Assembly: GCA_046330455.1 (NCBI GenBank)
Contig: JAXLSU010000003.1
Coordinates: 124,001 to 188,000 of the forward strand
Direction: 5' to 3'
Origin: CAVQXR01 sp046330455
GTDB taxonomy: Bacteria; Actinomycetota; Thermoleophilia; Gaiellales; Gaiellaceae
Length of the DNA stretch: 64,000 nt
In this document: positions 31,478 to 39,962 of the stretch, piece by piece
Layout of the letters: each line of letters begins with the position of its first letter
Position numbering within the stretch: the first letter of the stretch is position 1
Notes under the pieces: model-generated
Told to the model about the DNA's origin: nothing
The model's database searches: none
What the model saw: only the letters and a program-made list of their open reading frames with translations
Position numbers and translations under genes: made by a program

Positions 31478-32478
31478 CAGTCCACCGCCACCACGACGAT
31501 CGCCGTCACGAGCGCGTTCAGCGTCGCGACCGGGAGCAGCACCTTCCAGCCGAACCGCATCAGCTGGTCGTACCGGAGCCGCGGCAGCGTTCCGCGCACC
31601 CAGATGAAGAAGAAGAGCGCGGCGAAGAGCTTGATCAGAAACCACACCGGACCGGGAAGGCCGGGGCCGCCGTAGCCGCCGAAGAACAGCGTGACCCCGA
31701 GCGCCGACAGCGTGACGAGGTTCACGTACTCGGCCATCTGGAAGAGCCCCCAGCGCATGCCGCTGTACTCGGTGTGGTAGCCCGCGACGAGCTCGGACTC
31801 CGCCTCGGGAAGGTCGAACGGCGCGCGGTTCGTCTCGGCGATCCCCGCGATCAGGAAGACGACGAGGCCGACGAACTGCGGGCCCGCGAACCAGATCGTC
31901 TCCTGCTGCTTCTCGACGATGTCGACGAGCGAGAGCGACTTGCCCATGAGGACGACGCCGAGGACGGAGAGCGCAAGCGCGACCTCGTAGCTGACCATCT
32001 GGGCGCACGTGCGCATTGAGCCGAGCAGCGAGTACTTCGACTCGCTCGCCCAGCCGCCGACGATGAACCCGTAGATCCCGAGCGAGCCGATCGCGAACAT
32101 GAAGATCAGCGCGATCGAGATGTCTGCCACCCAGCCGGTGATCTGGTAGTCGCCCACCGTCCAGACCCGTCCCCAGGGGATGACCGAGAAGGTGACGAGC
32201 GCCGTGAACGCGGCGACGAGCGGCGCGAGGATGTACAGGCCCTCGACACCGTGACGCGGGAAGAAGCTCTCCTTGCGAACGAGCTTGACGAGGTCGGCGA
32301 TCGGGATCAGGAGGCCGAAGGGACCTGCCCGGTTCGGCCCGTAGCGGAGCTGCATGCGCCCGAGGAGCTTGCGCTCGAGCCACGTCAGGTAGGCGAAGAT
32401 CACGAGCACGACGTTGATGACGAGGACCGCCTTCACGAGGTCGATCCACCAGGGCTGGTTGAGCGCCTCGGTGCTCAC
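31477..32478 (-). CDS. nuoH: NADH-quinone oxidoreductase subunit H
   Basis: Membrane subunit forming the quinone-entry side of complex I, 333 residues with about eight helices. Conserved: YLTWLERKLLGRMQLRYGPNRAGPFGLL near residue 30, ETNRAPFDLPEAESELVAGYHTEYSGM near 215 (acidic E-channel loop), and RGTLPRLRYDQLMRFGWKVLLP near 290. GTG 32478 overlaps the nuoG stop. Confidence 0.97.
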   Translation of the reverse strand: MSTEALNQPWWIDLVKAVLVINVVLVIFAYLTWLERKLLGRMQLRYGPNRAGPFGLLIPIADLVKLVRKESFFPRHGVEGLYILAPLVAAFTALVTFSVIPWGRVWTVGDYQITGWVADISIALIFMFAIGSLGIYGFIVGGWASESKYSLLGSMRTCAQMVSYEVALALSVLGVVLMGKSLSLVDIVEKQQETIWFAGPQFVGLVVFLIAGIAETNRAPFDLPEAESELVAGYHTEYSGMRWGLFQMAEYVNLVTLSALGVTLFFGGYGGPGLPGPVWFLIKLFAALFFFIWVRGTLPRLRYDQLMRFGWKVLLPVATLNALVTAIVVVAVD

Positions 32479-34664
32479 CGCTCCACCTTCGTGAGCTCGA
32501 CGTCCGGCCCGAGGCCGTGGGCGTGCTCGTCCGCGATCCGGACGACCCCGGCGAGGAGGCGCCGGTTGACACGGGCTCGCAGCGAGCGCGAGCTGCCGTT
32601 CGAGCCGACGACGACCGGATCGCCGCTACGCACGTCCAGCTCGCGGGCGTCGGCCGCCGACAGCTCGACCTCCGCCTCGGGGCGCTGGAACTGGAGCTGG
32701 GAGATCCGGGCGACGGCCTCGCCGCGGAACAGCGGCCGGTAACGGAGCAGGCGAAGGCCGGGCCCCGACGGCGCAGGCTGTGAGACGGGCGGCATCTCGA
32801 CGGGGCGCTGCAGCGTGCGGGCCGGGAGCGGCGCCGTCGCCTCCACTCCGACCGACGGCCACGGACCGATCTCGATCCCGAATCGCCGGGCGAGCGTCGC
32901 GAAGAATGCGAGCTCGTCCCGGCCCGGCGGCGTGACCGCCGGCCTCAGCCGCTGCGGGCGTCCCTCGAGGTTGACCGTCGTCCCGTCCCGCTCCAGGTAG
33001 CTCGTGCCGGGCAGGACGAGGTGGGACTGGCCCGTCACCTCGTTCATGAACATCGACGTCGTGAGCACGAAGCGGGCGCGATCGGCGAGGTCGACCACCC
33101 GCGGGTCGGTCACGGCCTCGTCCCCGGAGACGATCAGGACGCCGATCTCGGCGTCTGCCGCGGGCGCGGCGGCCGGCCCGCCTCCCGCCGCGTGCCAGGC
33201 CCGGGCGACGCCGTGGGCGTTCGGCGTGCGTGGAAGCCAGTAGACGCCGGAGCCCTCGCCGAGCCCGAGCGCCGACGCGAGCGCCGCGATCCGCCGACCG
33301 CCGGTCGGATCGTCCTCCGACCAGACGAGCGCGACGCGCTCCGCCTCCCGGAGCTTCCGGTGCAGGGCCAGCAGCTCGTCCGAGGGAGATGACCCGGCCA
33401 GCTCGGCGCAGACGCGCGCTGCCGACCCCGGCGCGACCGGCACGGTGCCGGCGGGGTGGACGGTCACGACCTCGGCGCCGGCACGCCGCGCGGCGCGCAG
33501 CCAGAGGTCGACGAGTGGTGCGCGCTCGACGACCGGCTCGTCCCCGATCACGGCGCAGAGCCCGGCCGACCGGATCGCCGAGAGCGGGGCCCGGAAGGCG
33601 TCGAGAGCTGGATCGGGGTCGTCGGGCAGAAGCGCGGTGCCGGTTCCGAGCCCCTCGAGCACGAGCCGCGAGACGGCCGCGGCCTGCTCGACGGTCTCTC
33701 CACCGGAGAAGGCCACGACGACCTCGCCCTCCGCCGCGCGCAGCGCCTCCTCGGCGGCGTCGAGCGCCTGCTCCCAGGTGACGTCCGTGAGCCCCTTGAG
33801 GGGAACACGGAGGATCGGGTTGCGGATCCGGTCGCCGGCCGCAAGGTGGTCGTGCGCGAAGCGGCCCTTGTCGCAGAGCCAGCCCTCGTCGAGCTCGGGA
33901 TGGTTGCGGCCGAGGATCCGGGCGACCTTCCCCTCGCGCGTCGTCGCCCACGTGTTGCACCCGACGGGGCACAGCCCGCAGACGGTGGGGACGTTCTGGA
34001 TCTCCCACGGCCTGCCGCGGAAGCGGTAGACGGTCGAGGTCAGCGCGCCCACGGGACAGAGCTCGATGACGTTGCCGCTGAAGGGCGTGCGGTACGGCTC
34101 GTCCTCGAAGGTCGTGATGTAGGTCTGGCGGCTGCGATTGACGGCGACGAGCTGGCCGTCCTCTGCGACGCCTTCCGAGAAGCGGGTGCAGCGGTAGCAG
34201 AGGATGCAGCGTTCGCGGTCGAGCGCGATCAGCGGTGAGATCGGGATCGGCTTGTCGAAGGTGCGCTTGGGGAAGACCATCCGTGTCGTGCCCGGCCCGT
34301 AGCGGAAGGTCAGGTCCTGGAGCGGGCACTCGCCGCCCTTGTCGCAGTCCGGGCAGTCGAGCGGGTGGTTGAGCAGGATGAACTCGAGCACGGCGTTCTG
34401 GCCGAACGCGGCACGCTCGCTCGCCTGCGCGGTCCGGAGCACCATGCCGTCCTGGGCGGTCAGGGTGCAGGCGGCCTGGAGCTTCGGGAGCCCCTCCACC
34501 TCGCACAGGCACATCCGGCAGGCGCCGAGCGGGGCGCCGAGGCGCGGCTCGTAGCAGAAGACGGGGATCTCGATCCCGGCGGACAGCGCCGCCTCGACCA
34601 TGCCGGTGCCGCGCGGCACCTGGAGCTCGCGGCCGTCGATCGTGATGGTGACGAGCTCGGTCAC
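32475..34664 (-). CDS. nuoG: NADH-quinone oxidoreductase subunit G
   Basis: Peripheral-arm Fe-S subunit, 729 residues. 2Fe-2S (N1b): CYEPRLGAPLGACRMCLCEVEG with a further Cys; His-Cys N5 site HPLDCPDCDKGGECPLQ; 4Fe-4S N4 site CILCYRCTRF with CPVGAL; and an off-pathway N7 site (CGLCPVGC ... WLCDKG), which is found only in some bacteria. The remaining two thirds are the molybdopterin-oxidoreductase-like domain without a cofactor. GTG 34664 overlaps the nuoF stop (GTGA). Confidence 0.95.
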   Translation of the reverse strand: MTELVTITIDGRELQVPRGTGMVEAALSAGIEIPVFCYEPRLGAPLGACRMCLCEVEGLPKLQAACTLTAQDGMVLRTAQASERAAFGQNAVLEFILLNHPLDCPDCDKGGECPLQDLTFRYGPGTTRMVFPKRTFDKPIPISPLIALDRERCILCYRCTRFSEGVAEDGQLVAVNRSRQTYITTFEDEPYRTPFSGNVIELCPVGALTSTVYRFRGRPWEIQNVPTVCGLCPVGCNTWATTREGKVARILGRNHPELDEGWLCDKGRFAHDHLAAGDRIRNPILRVPLKGLTDVTWEQALDAAEEALRAAEGEVVVAFSGGETVEQAAAVSRLVLEGLGTGTALLPDDPDPALDAFRAPLSAIRSAGLCAVIGDEPVVERAPLVDLWLRAARRAGAEVVTVHPAGTVPVAPGSAARVCAELAGSSPSDELLALHRKLREAERVALVWSEDDPTGGRRIAALASALGLGEGSGVYWLPRTPNAHGVARAWHAAGGGPAAAPAADAEIGVLIVSGDEAVTDPRVVDLADRARFVLTTSMFMNEVTGQSHLVLPGTSYLERDGTTVNLEGRPQRLRPAVTPPGRDELAFFATLARRFGIEIGPWPSVGVEATAPLPARTLQRPVEMPPVSQPAPSGPGLRLLRYRPLFRGEAVARISQLQFQRPEAEVELSAADARELDVRSGDPVVVGSNGSSRSLRARVNRRLLAGVVRIADEHAHGLGPDVELTKVER

Positions 34665-36013
34665 GCGGGCACCTCGATCGTCGCGCGGAGGTGGGCGTGG
34701 TGCTGGTCGATCGGCGCCATGACCGCGGCGAGGCTCGAGGCGCCGCCGAACGGGCATCCGCCCTCGTCGATGTGGCGCTGGTACTCCTCGCGGAACTTCG
34801 CCACGTAGCTCGCGACGGCCATCGCGGAGGCGTCGCCGAGCGGGCAGAGACACTGCCCGAGGATCCGGTCGCAGACGTTCAGCAGCAGGTCGAGCTCGCC
34901 CTGGGCGGCAGTTCCCTCCTCGATCCGGCGGACGATCTGCACCTGCCAGGGCACGCCCTCGCGACACGGTGTGCACTTGCCGCACGACTCGTGCTGGTAG
35001 AACTGCGCGACCCGCAGGCCGAGCTGCACCATGCAGCAGCGGTCGTCGATCACGATCACGGCGCCGGAGCCGAGCATGGAGCCGGCCTTCGCCATGCTGT
35101 CGAAGTCGAGCGGGGTGTCGATCTCGGCCGCCGTGAGGATCGGCGTGGACGAGCCCCCCGGGATGACGGCCTTGAGCGAGCGACCGTCGGGCACGCCGCC
35201 GCCGATGTCGTAGACGAGCTCGCGCAGGCTCGTGCCGAGCTCGAGCTCGTAGTTGCCGGGCCGCGACACGTTGCCCGAGAGCGAGAACAGCCGCGTCCCG
35301 GTCGAGTTCTCGACGCCGAGCTCGGCATAGCGGCGCCCGCCCAGCTCGAGGACCTTCGGAACCGTGGCGACGGTCTCGACGTTGTTGATCAGCGTCGGGG
35401 ATGCGTAGAGGCCGGCGACGGCGGGAAACGGAGGCTTCGTGCGCGGCTGACCGCGCTTGCCCTCGAGCGACTCGAGCAGGCCGGTCTCCTCACCGCAGAT
35501 GTAGGCGCCCGCCCCGCGGTGCAGCACGATCGTGAGCGAGAAGCCCGAGCCGAGGATGTTGCTCCCCACGAGCCCGCGGCTTCTCGCCTCCTCGAGCGCG
35601 TCGCGAAGGATCTCGTACTCGGCGAGGTACTCGCCGCGGATGAACACGAACGCGGCCTTCGCCTGGATCGCGTAGCAGGTGATGAGAATCCCCTCGATCA
35701 GCGCGTGCGGGAGCCGGTCGAGGATCTCGCGGTCCTTGCACGTGCCGGGCTCGGACTCGTCGGCGTTCACGCACAGGTAGATGGGCCTCGTCGTCTGCTC
35801 AGGCTTCGGGATGAAGCTCGCCTTGCGGCCCATCGGGAAGCCGGCGCCCCCGCGTCCGCGCACACCCGACTCGAGCAGCTCCTCGATCACGCGCACCGGC
35901 TCCATCTGGAGCGCCTTGCGAAGCGAGACGTAGCCCCCGACCGACTCGTACTCGGAGAGCCGCGTGAGGTCGTGGTCATCGGCGTGCTCGAAGAGAACCT
36001 GCCGGATCGGCAT
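34661..36013 (-). CDS. nuoF: NADH-quinone oxidoreductase subunit F
   Basis: NADH- and FMN-binding subunit, 450 residues. Visible: SGVRGRGGAGFPMGRKASFI near residue 50 (NADH site), YLCVNADESEPGTCKDREIL near 85 (FMN site), GAGAYICGEETGLLESLEGKRGQPR near 175, and the N3 4Fe-4S motif ESCGKCTPCREG near 350 with the fourth Cys in LGQCLCPLGD. ATG 36013 is preceded by the nuoE stop two bases away. Confidence 0.97.
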   Translation of the reverse strand: MPIRQVLFEHADDHDLTRLSEYESVGGYVSLRKALQMEPVRVIEELLESGVRGRGGAGFPMGRKASFIPKPEQTTRPIYLCVNADESEPGTCKDREILDRLPHALIEGILITCYAIQAKAAFVFIRGEYLAEYEILRDALEEARSRGLVGSNILGSGFSLTIVLHRGAGAYICGEETGLLESLEGKRGQPRTKPPFPAVAGLYASPTLINNVETVATVPKVLELGGRRYAELGVENSTGTRLFSLSGNVSRPGNYELELGTSLRELVYDIGGGVPDGRSLKAVIPGGSSTPILTAAEIDTPLDFDSMAKAGSMLGSGAVIVIDDRCCMVQLGLRVAQFYQHESCGKCTPCREGVPWQVQIVRRIEEGTAAQGELDLLLNVCDRILGQCLCPLGDASAMAVASYVAKFREEYQRHIDEGGCPFGGASSLAAVMAPIDQHHAHLRATIEVPA

Positions 36014-36015
36014 CG

Positions 36016-36540
36016 TCAGTCGCCCTCCATGGCGGTGGGCCCGTCCGTGCGCGCGCCCCGCCCGAGCAGCTCGTCGACGATCGCCGGAACGTCCCCGGCC
36101 TCGACGGACTCGCGATAGCGATGGTCGATCGCGACGATGGGAGCCTGGCTGCAGCCGCCGGCGCACTCGATCGTCCGGAGCGTGACCTCGCCGCCGCCGG
36201 TCGTCTCCCCGGCGTGGATGCCGAGCTCCCGCTCGAACGCCTCGAGCGTCTGCTGGGCGCCGGTGAGCGCGCAGGAGACGTTCGTGCAGACCTCGACCAG
36301 GTGGCGACCGACGGGCTCGAGGTGGAACATGTCGTAGAAGCTCGCCACCGCCTGGCAGTAGGCGGGGGTCAGCTCGAGCGCCTCGGCCACCTCGCGGAAC
36401 GCCTGCGGCGGCAGCCACCCGTAGCGCTCCTGGGCGAGCCGCAGCGCCGGGATCACCGCCGACCGCCGGACCGGATACCGGTCGGCGACGACCTGGATCT
36501 CGTCGTAGAGATCGGTCACGGGTCCGTCACCGGTCGACAT
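36016..36540 (-). CDS. nuoE: NADH-quinone oxidoreductase subunit E
   Basis: Thioredoxin-fold 2Fe-2S subunit (N1a), 174 residues. The four cysteines are in VCTNVSCALTGA near residue 88 and ECAGGCSQAP near 132. An N-terminal four-helix segment includes ALRLAQERYGWLP. Its start lies 14 bases inside the end of nuoD, a longer overlap than elsewhere in the operon. Confidence 0.96.
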   Translation of the reverse strand: MSTGDGPVTDLYDEIQVVADRYPVRRSAVIPALRLAQERYGWLPPQAFREVAEALELTPAYCQAVASFYDMFHLEPVGRHLVEVCTNVSCALTGAQQTLEAFERELGIHAGETTGGGEVTLRTIECAGGCSQAPIVAIDHRYRESVEAGDVPAIVDELLGRGARTDGPTAMEGD

Positions 36541-37816
36541 CGCCCATCACCGGGTCGAGGGAGGCGGCGACCGCGATCATGTCGGCGATCAGCGAGTTGT
36601 CGAGGCAGGCGCCGAGCGCCTGGAGCGCGACGAACGAGGGGGCGCGGAAGTGGACGCGCCACGGCCGGGGACCACCGTCGGAGACGAGGTAGCAGCCGAG
36701 CTCACCGCGGGCGGACTCGATCGGCAGGTAGATCTCGCCCTCCGGGACCCGGTAGCCCTCGGTCACGAGCTTGAAGTGGTGGATCAGGCTCTCCATCGAG
36801 GTGTGGAGCTCCTCGCGCGGGGGGAGCACGACCTTCCGGTCGTCGGCGATCCATGCGCCCTCGGGCATCCCGTCGAGACACTGCTGGATGATCCGCACCG
36901 ACTGGCGCATCTCGTCCATGTGCACCTTGTACCGGGCATAGACGTCACCCTCCGGGTACACGGGAACGTCGAAGTCGAGCTCCGGATAGGCGAGATACGG
37001 CTCGCGCTTGCGAAGGTCCCAGTCGACGCCGGAGGCGCGCAGCATCGGCCCGGACTGGCCGAGGGCGATCGCGTCCTCGGCCGACAGCAGGCCGACGCCC
37101 TTCGTTCGCTCCAGGAAGATCAGGTTCTGGTCGAACAGCGACTCGTACTCGTCGACCCTGCGCGGCATCACGTCGGCGAGCTTGCGGCACTCCTTCGCGA
37201 AGCCGGTCGGCACGTCCTCGGCGAGCCCGCCCGCCTGGAAGTAGCGCGTGTGCATGCGGACCCCTGCGACCATCTCCATGAGGTCGAGGACGAGGTCGCG
37301 CTCGCGGAAGCAGTACCAGAAGATCGAGATCGCCCCCAGCTCGAGGCCGGTCGTTCCGAGCCAGACGAGATGGGAGTGGATGCGCACGAGCTCGGCGAGG
37401 AGCGTCCGCATCCAGACCGCCTTCGGCGGCACCTCGATTCCGAGCAGCTTCTCGATCGCCATCACGAAGCAGAGCTCCTGCGCCTGGAAGCTCAGGTAGT
37501 CCATCCGGGGCGCGTACGTGATCGCCTTCCAGTACGACTTCTGCTCCATGTTCTTCTCGAACCCCGTGTGCAGGTAGCCGATGACCGCACGGACGCCGAC
37601 GACGGTCTCGCCGTCGAGGTCGACGACGAGGCGGAGCACGCCATGGGTCGAGGGGTGGTTCGGGCCGAAGTTCACCGTGAGGACGTCGTCGGCGTCGCGA
37701 AGCTCCTCGGGCACGAGGAGGATCGACGGGATCGGCTGCGGGATCCGCGAGCCCTCGTAGATCGGCCGGCCGCCCACGAGATCGGTGGCGAACGGGCTGT
37801 GCTGCGAGACTGCCAT
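36527..37816 (-). CDS. nuoD: NADH-quinone oxidoreductase subunit D
   Basis: 49-kDa-type subunit that forms the quinone pocket with NuoB, 429 residues. Conserved: NFGPNHPSTHGVLRLVVDLDGE near residue 50 (quinone-site His), GYLHTGFEKNMEQKSYWKAI near 80, MDYLSFQAQELCFVMAIEKLLGIEVP near 105, ESARGELGCYLVSDGGPRPWR near 370, and the C-terminal SLDPVMGDVDR. ATG 37816. Confidence 0.97.
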   Translation of the reverse strand: MAVSQHSPFATDLVGGRPIYEGSRIPQPIPSILLVPEELRDADDVLTVNFGPNHPSTHGVLRLVVDLDGETVVGVRAVIGYLHTGFEKNMEQKSYWKAITYAPRMDYLSFQAQELCFVMAIEKLLGIEVPPKAVWMRTLLAELVRIHSHLVWLGTTGLELGAISIFWYCFRERDLVLDLMEMVAGVRMHTRYFQAGGLAEDVPTGFAKECRKLADVMPRRVDEYESLFDQNLIFLERTKGVGLLSAEDAIALGQSGPMLRASGVDWDLRKREPYLAYPELDFDVPVYPEGDVYARYKVHMDEMRQSVRIIQQCLDGMPEGAWIADDRKVVLPPREELHTSMESLIHHFKLVTEGYRVPEGEIYLPIESARGELGCYLVSDGGPRPWRVHFRAPSFVALQALGACLDNSLIADMIAVAASLDPVMGDVDR

Positions 37817-37824
37817 CGACGGCC

Positions 37825-38370
37825 TCAGTCCTGCTCCGAGAACCGGACCGGCTCGCCGCCGATCGGGTAGTCCTTGCGGAGCGGATGTCCCTCCCAGTCC
37901 TCGGACATCAGGATCCGCTCGAGGTTCGGGTGACCCGCGAAGGGAATTCCCATCAGGTCGTAGACCTCGCGCTCGTGCCAGTCGGCGGTCGGCCAGATCC
38001 CGACGACGCTGTGAACGGGCTCGCCGTCGTCCACCCAGACCTGGAGCCGTACGCGGGCCGGGTCGGAACGGAGCGCGAGCAGGTGGTACGAGACGGCGAA
38101 GCGCTTCTCCTTCGGCTCGGCGCTTCTCGCCATGCCGGCCGTGCCGGGCGCGTTCAGGTCGCGCCCGCGGACGTTCCCCCAGTAGCCGGCGATGTCGGTC
38201 TCGCCCCAGCCGAGGTAGTCGGCGCTCGTCACGTCGGCGAGGAAGTTGAAGCCCCGCGCGTCGCGCAGGTGACGGGCGGCCTCGAGCAGGCTGTCCCGCT
38301 CGACGACGATCGTCGTCTCGCCGTGAGCCTCTTTCGCGAGGCGAAACCCGGGTGTGCCCTCGTAGCTCAT
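37825..38370 (-). CDS. nuoC: NADH-quinone oxidoreductase subunit C
   Basis: 30-kDa-type connecting subunit, 181 residues. Signature HEREVYDLMGIPFAGHPNLERILM near residue 135 and GHPLRKDYPIGG. The N-terminal half (FNFLADVTSADYLGW) also fits. ATG 38370 overlaps the nuoB stop (ATGA). It is separate from nuoD, as in most actinobacteria, not fused as in enterobacteria. Confidence 0.96.
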   Translation of the reverse strand: MSYEGTPGFRLAKEAHGETTIVVERDSLLEAARHLRDARGFNFLADVTSADYLGWGETDIAGYWGNVRGRDLNAPGTAGMARSAEPKEKRFAVSYHLLALRSDPARVRLQVWVDDGEPVHSVVGIWPTADWHEREVYDLMGIPFAGHPNLERILMSEDWEGHPLRKDYPIGGEPVRFSEQD

Positions 38371-38948
38371 ACGCCGACGCTGCGGGTCTCGTAGGCGGGC
38401 GGGATCCCGGCGCGGATCTTCTCGTGGAGCCGCACGATGCCCTCGATCAGCGCCTCGGGGCGAGGCGGGCAGCCCGGAACGTAGATGTCGACCGGCGTGA
38501 CCTTGTCGACCCCCTGCAGGACCGCGTAGTTGTTGAACATCCCGCCCGAGCTGGCGCAGGCGCCCATCGCGATCACCCACTTCGGCTCCAGCATCTGGTC
38601 GTAGATCTGGCGCAGCGGTGCGGCCATCTTGTGCGACACGCGGCCGGAGACGATCAGCAGGTCGGCCTGGCGCGGCGACGCCCGGAACGCTTCCATCCCG
38701 AACCGCGCGATGTCGTAGCGGGCGGAGACGATCGACATCATCTCGATCGCACAGCAGGCGAGCCCGAACGTATCCGGCCACATCGACTTCGTCTGCGCCC
38801 AGCTCACGGCCTTCTCGAGCGTCGTCAGCATGAGCCGCTGCTCGAGCGACTCGAGCTCCTGCTCGAAGGCGCCGGGGCCCTTCCGGAGCATCAGCACCCG
38901 CTCGGAGGAGAGCCCCCGCTCGGCGAGGCTCCGCTTCACCGGCGCCAT
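38367..38948 (-). CDS. nuoB: NADH-quinone oxidoreductase subunit B
   Basis: Holds the terminal 4Fe-4S cluster N2 next to the quinone, 193 residues. Cysteines: the tandem pair in FGLACCAIEMM near residue 65, then MGACASSGGMF near 130 and VPGCPPRPEAL near 160. ATG 38948 lies in the first copy of a 32-base repeat whose second copy is the end of nuoA, so the two genes, which appear once to have overlapped, are now 73 bases apart. Confidence 0.97.
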   Translation of the reverse strand: MAPVKRSLAERGLSSERVLMLRKGPGAFEQELESLEQRLMLTTLEKAVSWAQTKSMWPDTFGLACCAIEMMSIVSARYDIARFGMEAFRASPRQADLLIVSGRVSHKMAAPLRQIYDQMLEPKWVIAMGACASSGGMFNNYAVLQGVDKVTPVDIYVPGCPPRPEALIEGIVRLHEKIRAGIPPAYETRSVGV

Positions 38949-39051
38949 TCGAGCGCGCCCTTCTTTCGCGCGGGGGAAACCTGGTTTCCTCCGCGGGCCC
39001 CCTTCTTCGAAGCCCTTGCCTTCACCGGCGCCATTCGAGCGCGCCCTTCTT
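38934..39051. repeat. 32-bp direct repeat flanking a hairpin at the nuoA-nuoB junction
   Basis: Perfect 32-bp direct repeats at 38934-38965 and 39020-39051. One covers the nuoB start, the other the nuoA 3' end. Between them sits a stem of 13 pairs including one G-T (38969-38981 with 38983-38995, centred on 38982), whose inner pairs would open to make a loop. The arrangement looks like a tandem duplication of about 86 bp. Confidence 0.8.
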
Positions 39052-39387
39052 CCAGATGTAGACGTACGCGAGCACGAGGATCGCGATGAAGAACCCGAAC
39101 TCGGCGACCGCGAACCAGCCGACGGTGTCGAGGACGACCGCGACGGGGTACAGGAACACGATCTCGATGTCGAAGACGATGAAGAGCATCGCCGTCAGGT
39201 AGAAGCTCACGGTGAAGCGCTGCTGCGGCGGAGGGCCGGTCGAGACACCCGACTCGAAGGGCGTGAACCGGGCTCTCGTTCGGCGGCGCGGCCGCGACGC
39301 GAACACGATCGACATGACGAGCATCGACGCCGGGATCGCGAGCGCCATCAGGGCGTAGATCAGGATCGGGAGATAGTCGTCGAGCAT
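39022..39387 (-). CDS. nuoA: NADH-quinone oxidoreductase subunit A
   Basis: First gene of the nuo operon; 121-residue three-helix membrane subunit. Conserved ARFTPFESGVSTGPPPQQRFTVSFYLTAMLFIVFDIEIVFLYP region (residues about 40-82), including the acidic FDIEIVFLYP motif at the quinone entrance. The C-terminus KKGALEWRR is typical. ATG 39387 with a TAGCAT -10 twelve bases upstream, so a very short leader and no visible ribosome binding site. Confidence 0.96.
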   Translation of the reverse strand: MLDDYLPILIYALMALAIPASMLVMSIVFASRPRRRTRARFTPFESGVSTGPPPQQRFTVSFYLTAMLFIVFDIEIVFLYPVAVVLDTVGWFAVAEFGFFIAILVLAYVYIWKKGALEWRR

Positions 39388-39544
39388 GTGGCACTCGCCA
39401 TGCTAACCGCACAAGCTGATACCGGCAGGAGGAGCAAACGCGCAGAACAGCGCGCTCTCCGCGTGGACGTCGCCTGTTACATGCGCGGCCCGCGCGGGAC
39501 CCGTGCGGGCGTGTTGATAGAATCCGTGCGAAGGAGGAGATGAG
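39388..39544. promoter_or_regulatory. Divergent promoter region nuoA / Fe-S carrier
   Basis: 157 bases. Minus strand: TAGCAT at 39400-39405 for nuoA. Plus strand: TAGAAT around 39516 followed by the strong ribosome binding site AAGGAGGAG for the Fe-S carrier. No operator is recognised. Confidence 0.5.
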
Positions 39545-39943
39545 ATGGTGAACCTGACCGAACGCGCCGCGGAGAAGTTCAAGGAGCTGGCGAGCGAGGA
39601 GCCGGCCGGCGAGGCCGAGGTGCTTCGAATCGCGATCCAGGGCGGCGGCTGTTCCGGCTTCCAGTACGCGCTCGGCTTCGACCGCGGGCCGCAGGACGGC
39701 GACAACGAATCGGAGTCGCAGGGCGTCCGGATCGTCGTCGACCCCTCCAGCGCCCCCTACCTGCTCGGCTCCGAGATCGACTACGTCGACGCGCTCATGG
39801 GCGGCGGGTTCTCGATCGAGAACCCGAACGTCGTCGCGGCCTGCGGCTGCGGCTCGTCCTTCCAGGCGCGTGAGGACGTCGCCGAGGGCGAGGCCGTCCC
39901 GACGCATGCCGGCGGCGGCTGCGGCAGCGGCTGCAGCCACTAG
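39545..39943 (+). CDS. erpA: A-type iron-sulfur cluster carrier (ErpA/IscA/HesB family)
   Basis: Carrier that delivers 2Fe-2S or 4Fe-4S clusters to target proteins, plausibly including complex I encoded next door. Cysteines of the family are present: C36 in QGGGCSGFQYALGF and the C-x-C pair in ACGCGSSF near residue 101. The 132-residue protein carries an additional Gly-rich tail, THAGGGCGSGCSH, with two more Cys and two His that the usual 105-115-residue proteins lack. ATG 39545 has an excellent ribosome binding site. Confidence 0.92.
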   Translation: MVNLTERAAEKFKELASEEPAGEAEVLRIAIQGGGCSGFQYALGFDRGPQDGDNESESQGVRIVVDPSSAPYLLGSEIDYVDALMGGGFSIENPNVVAACGCGSSFQAREDVAEGEAVPTHAGGGCGSGCSH

Positions 39944-39962
39944 CGGCCCCGAGTCACACCCG

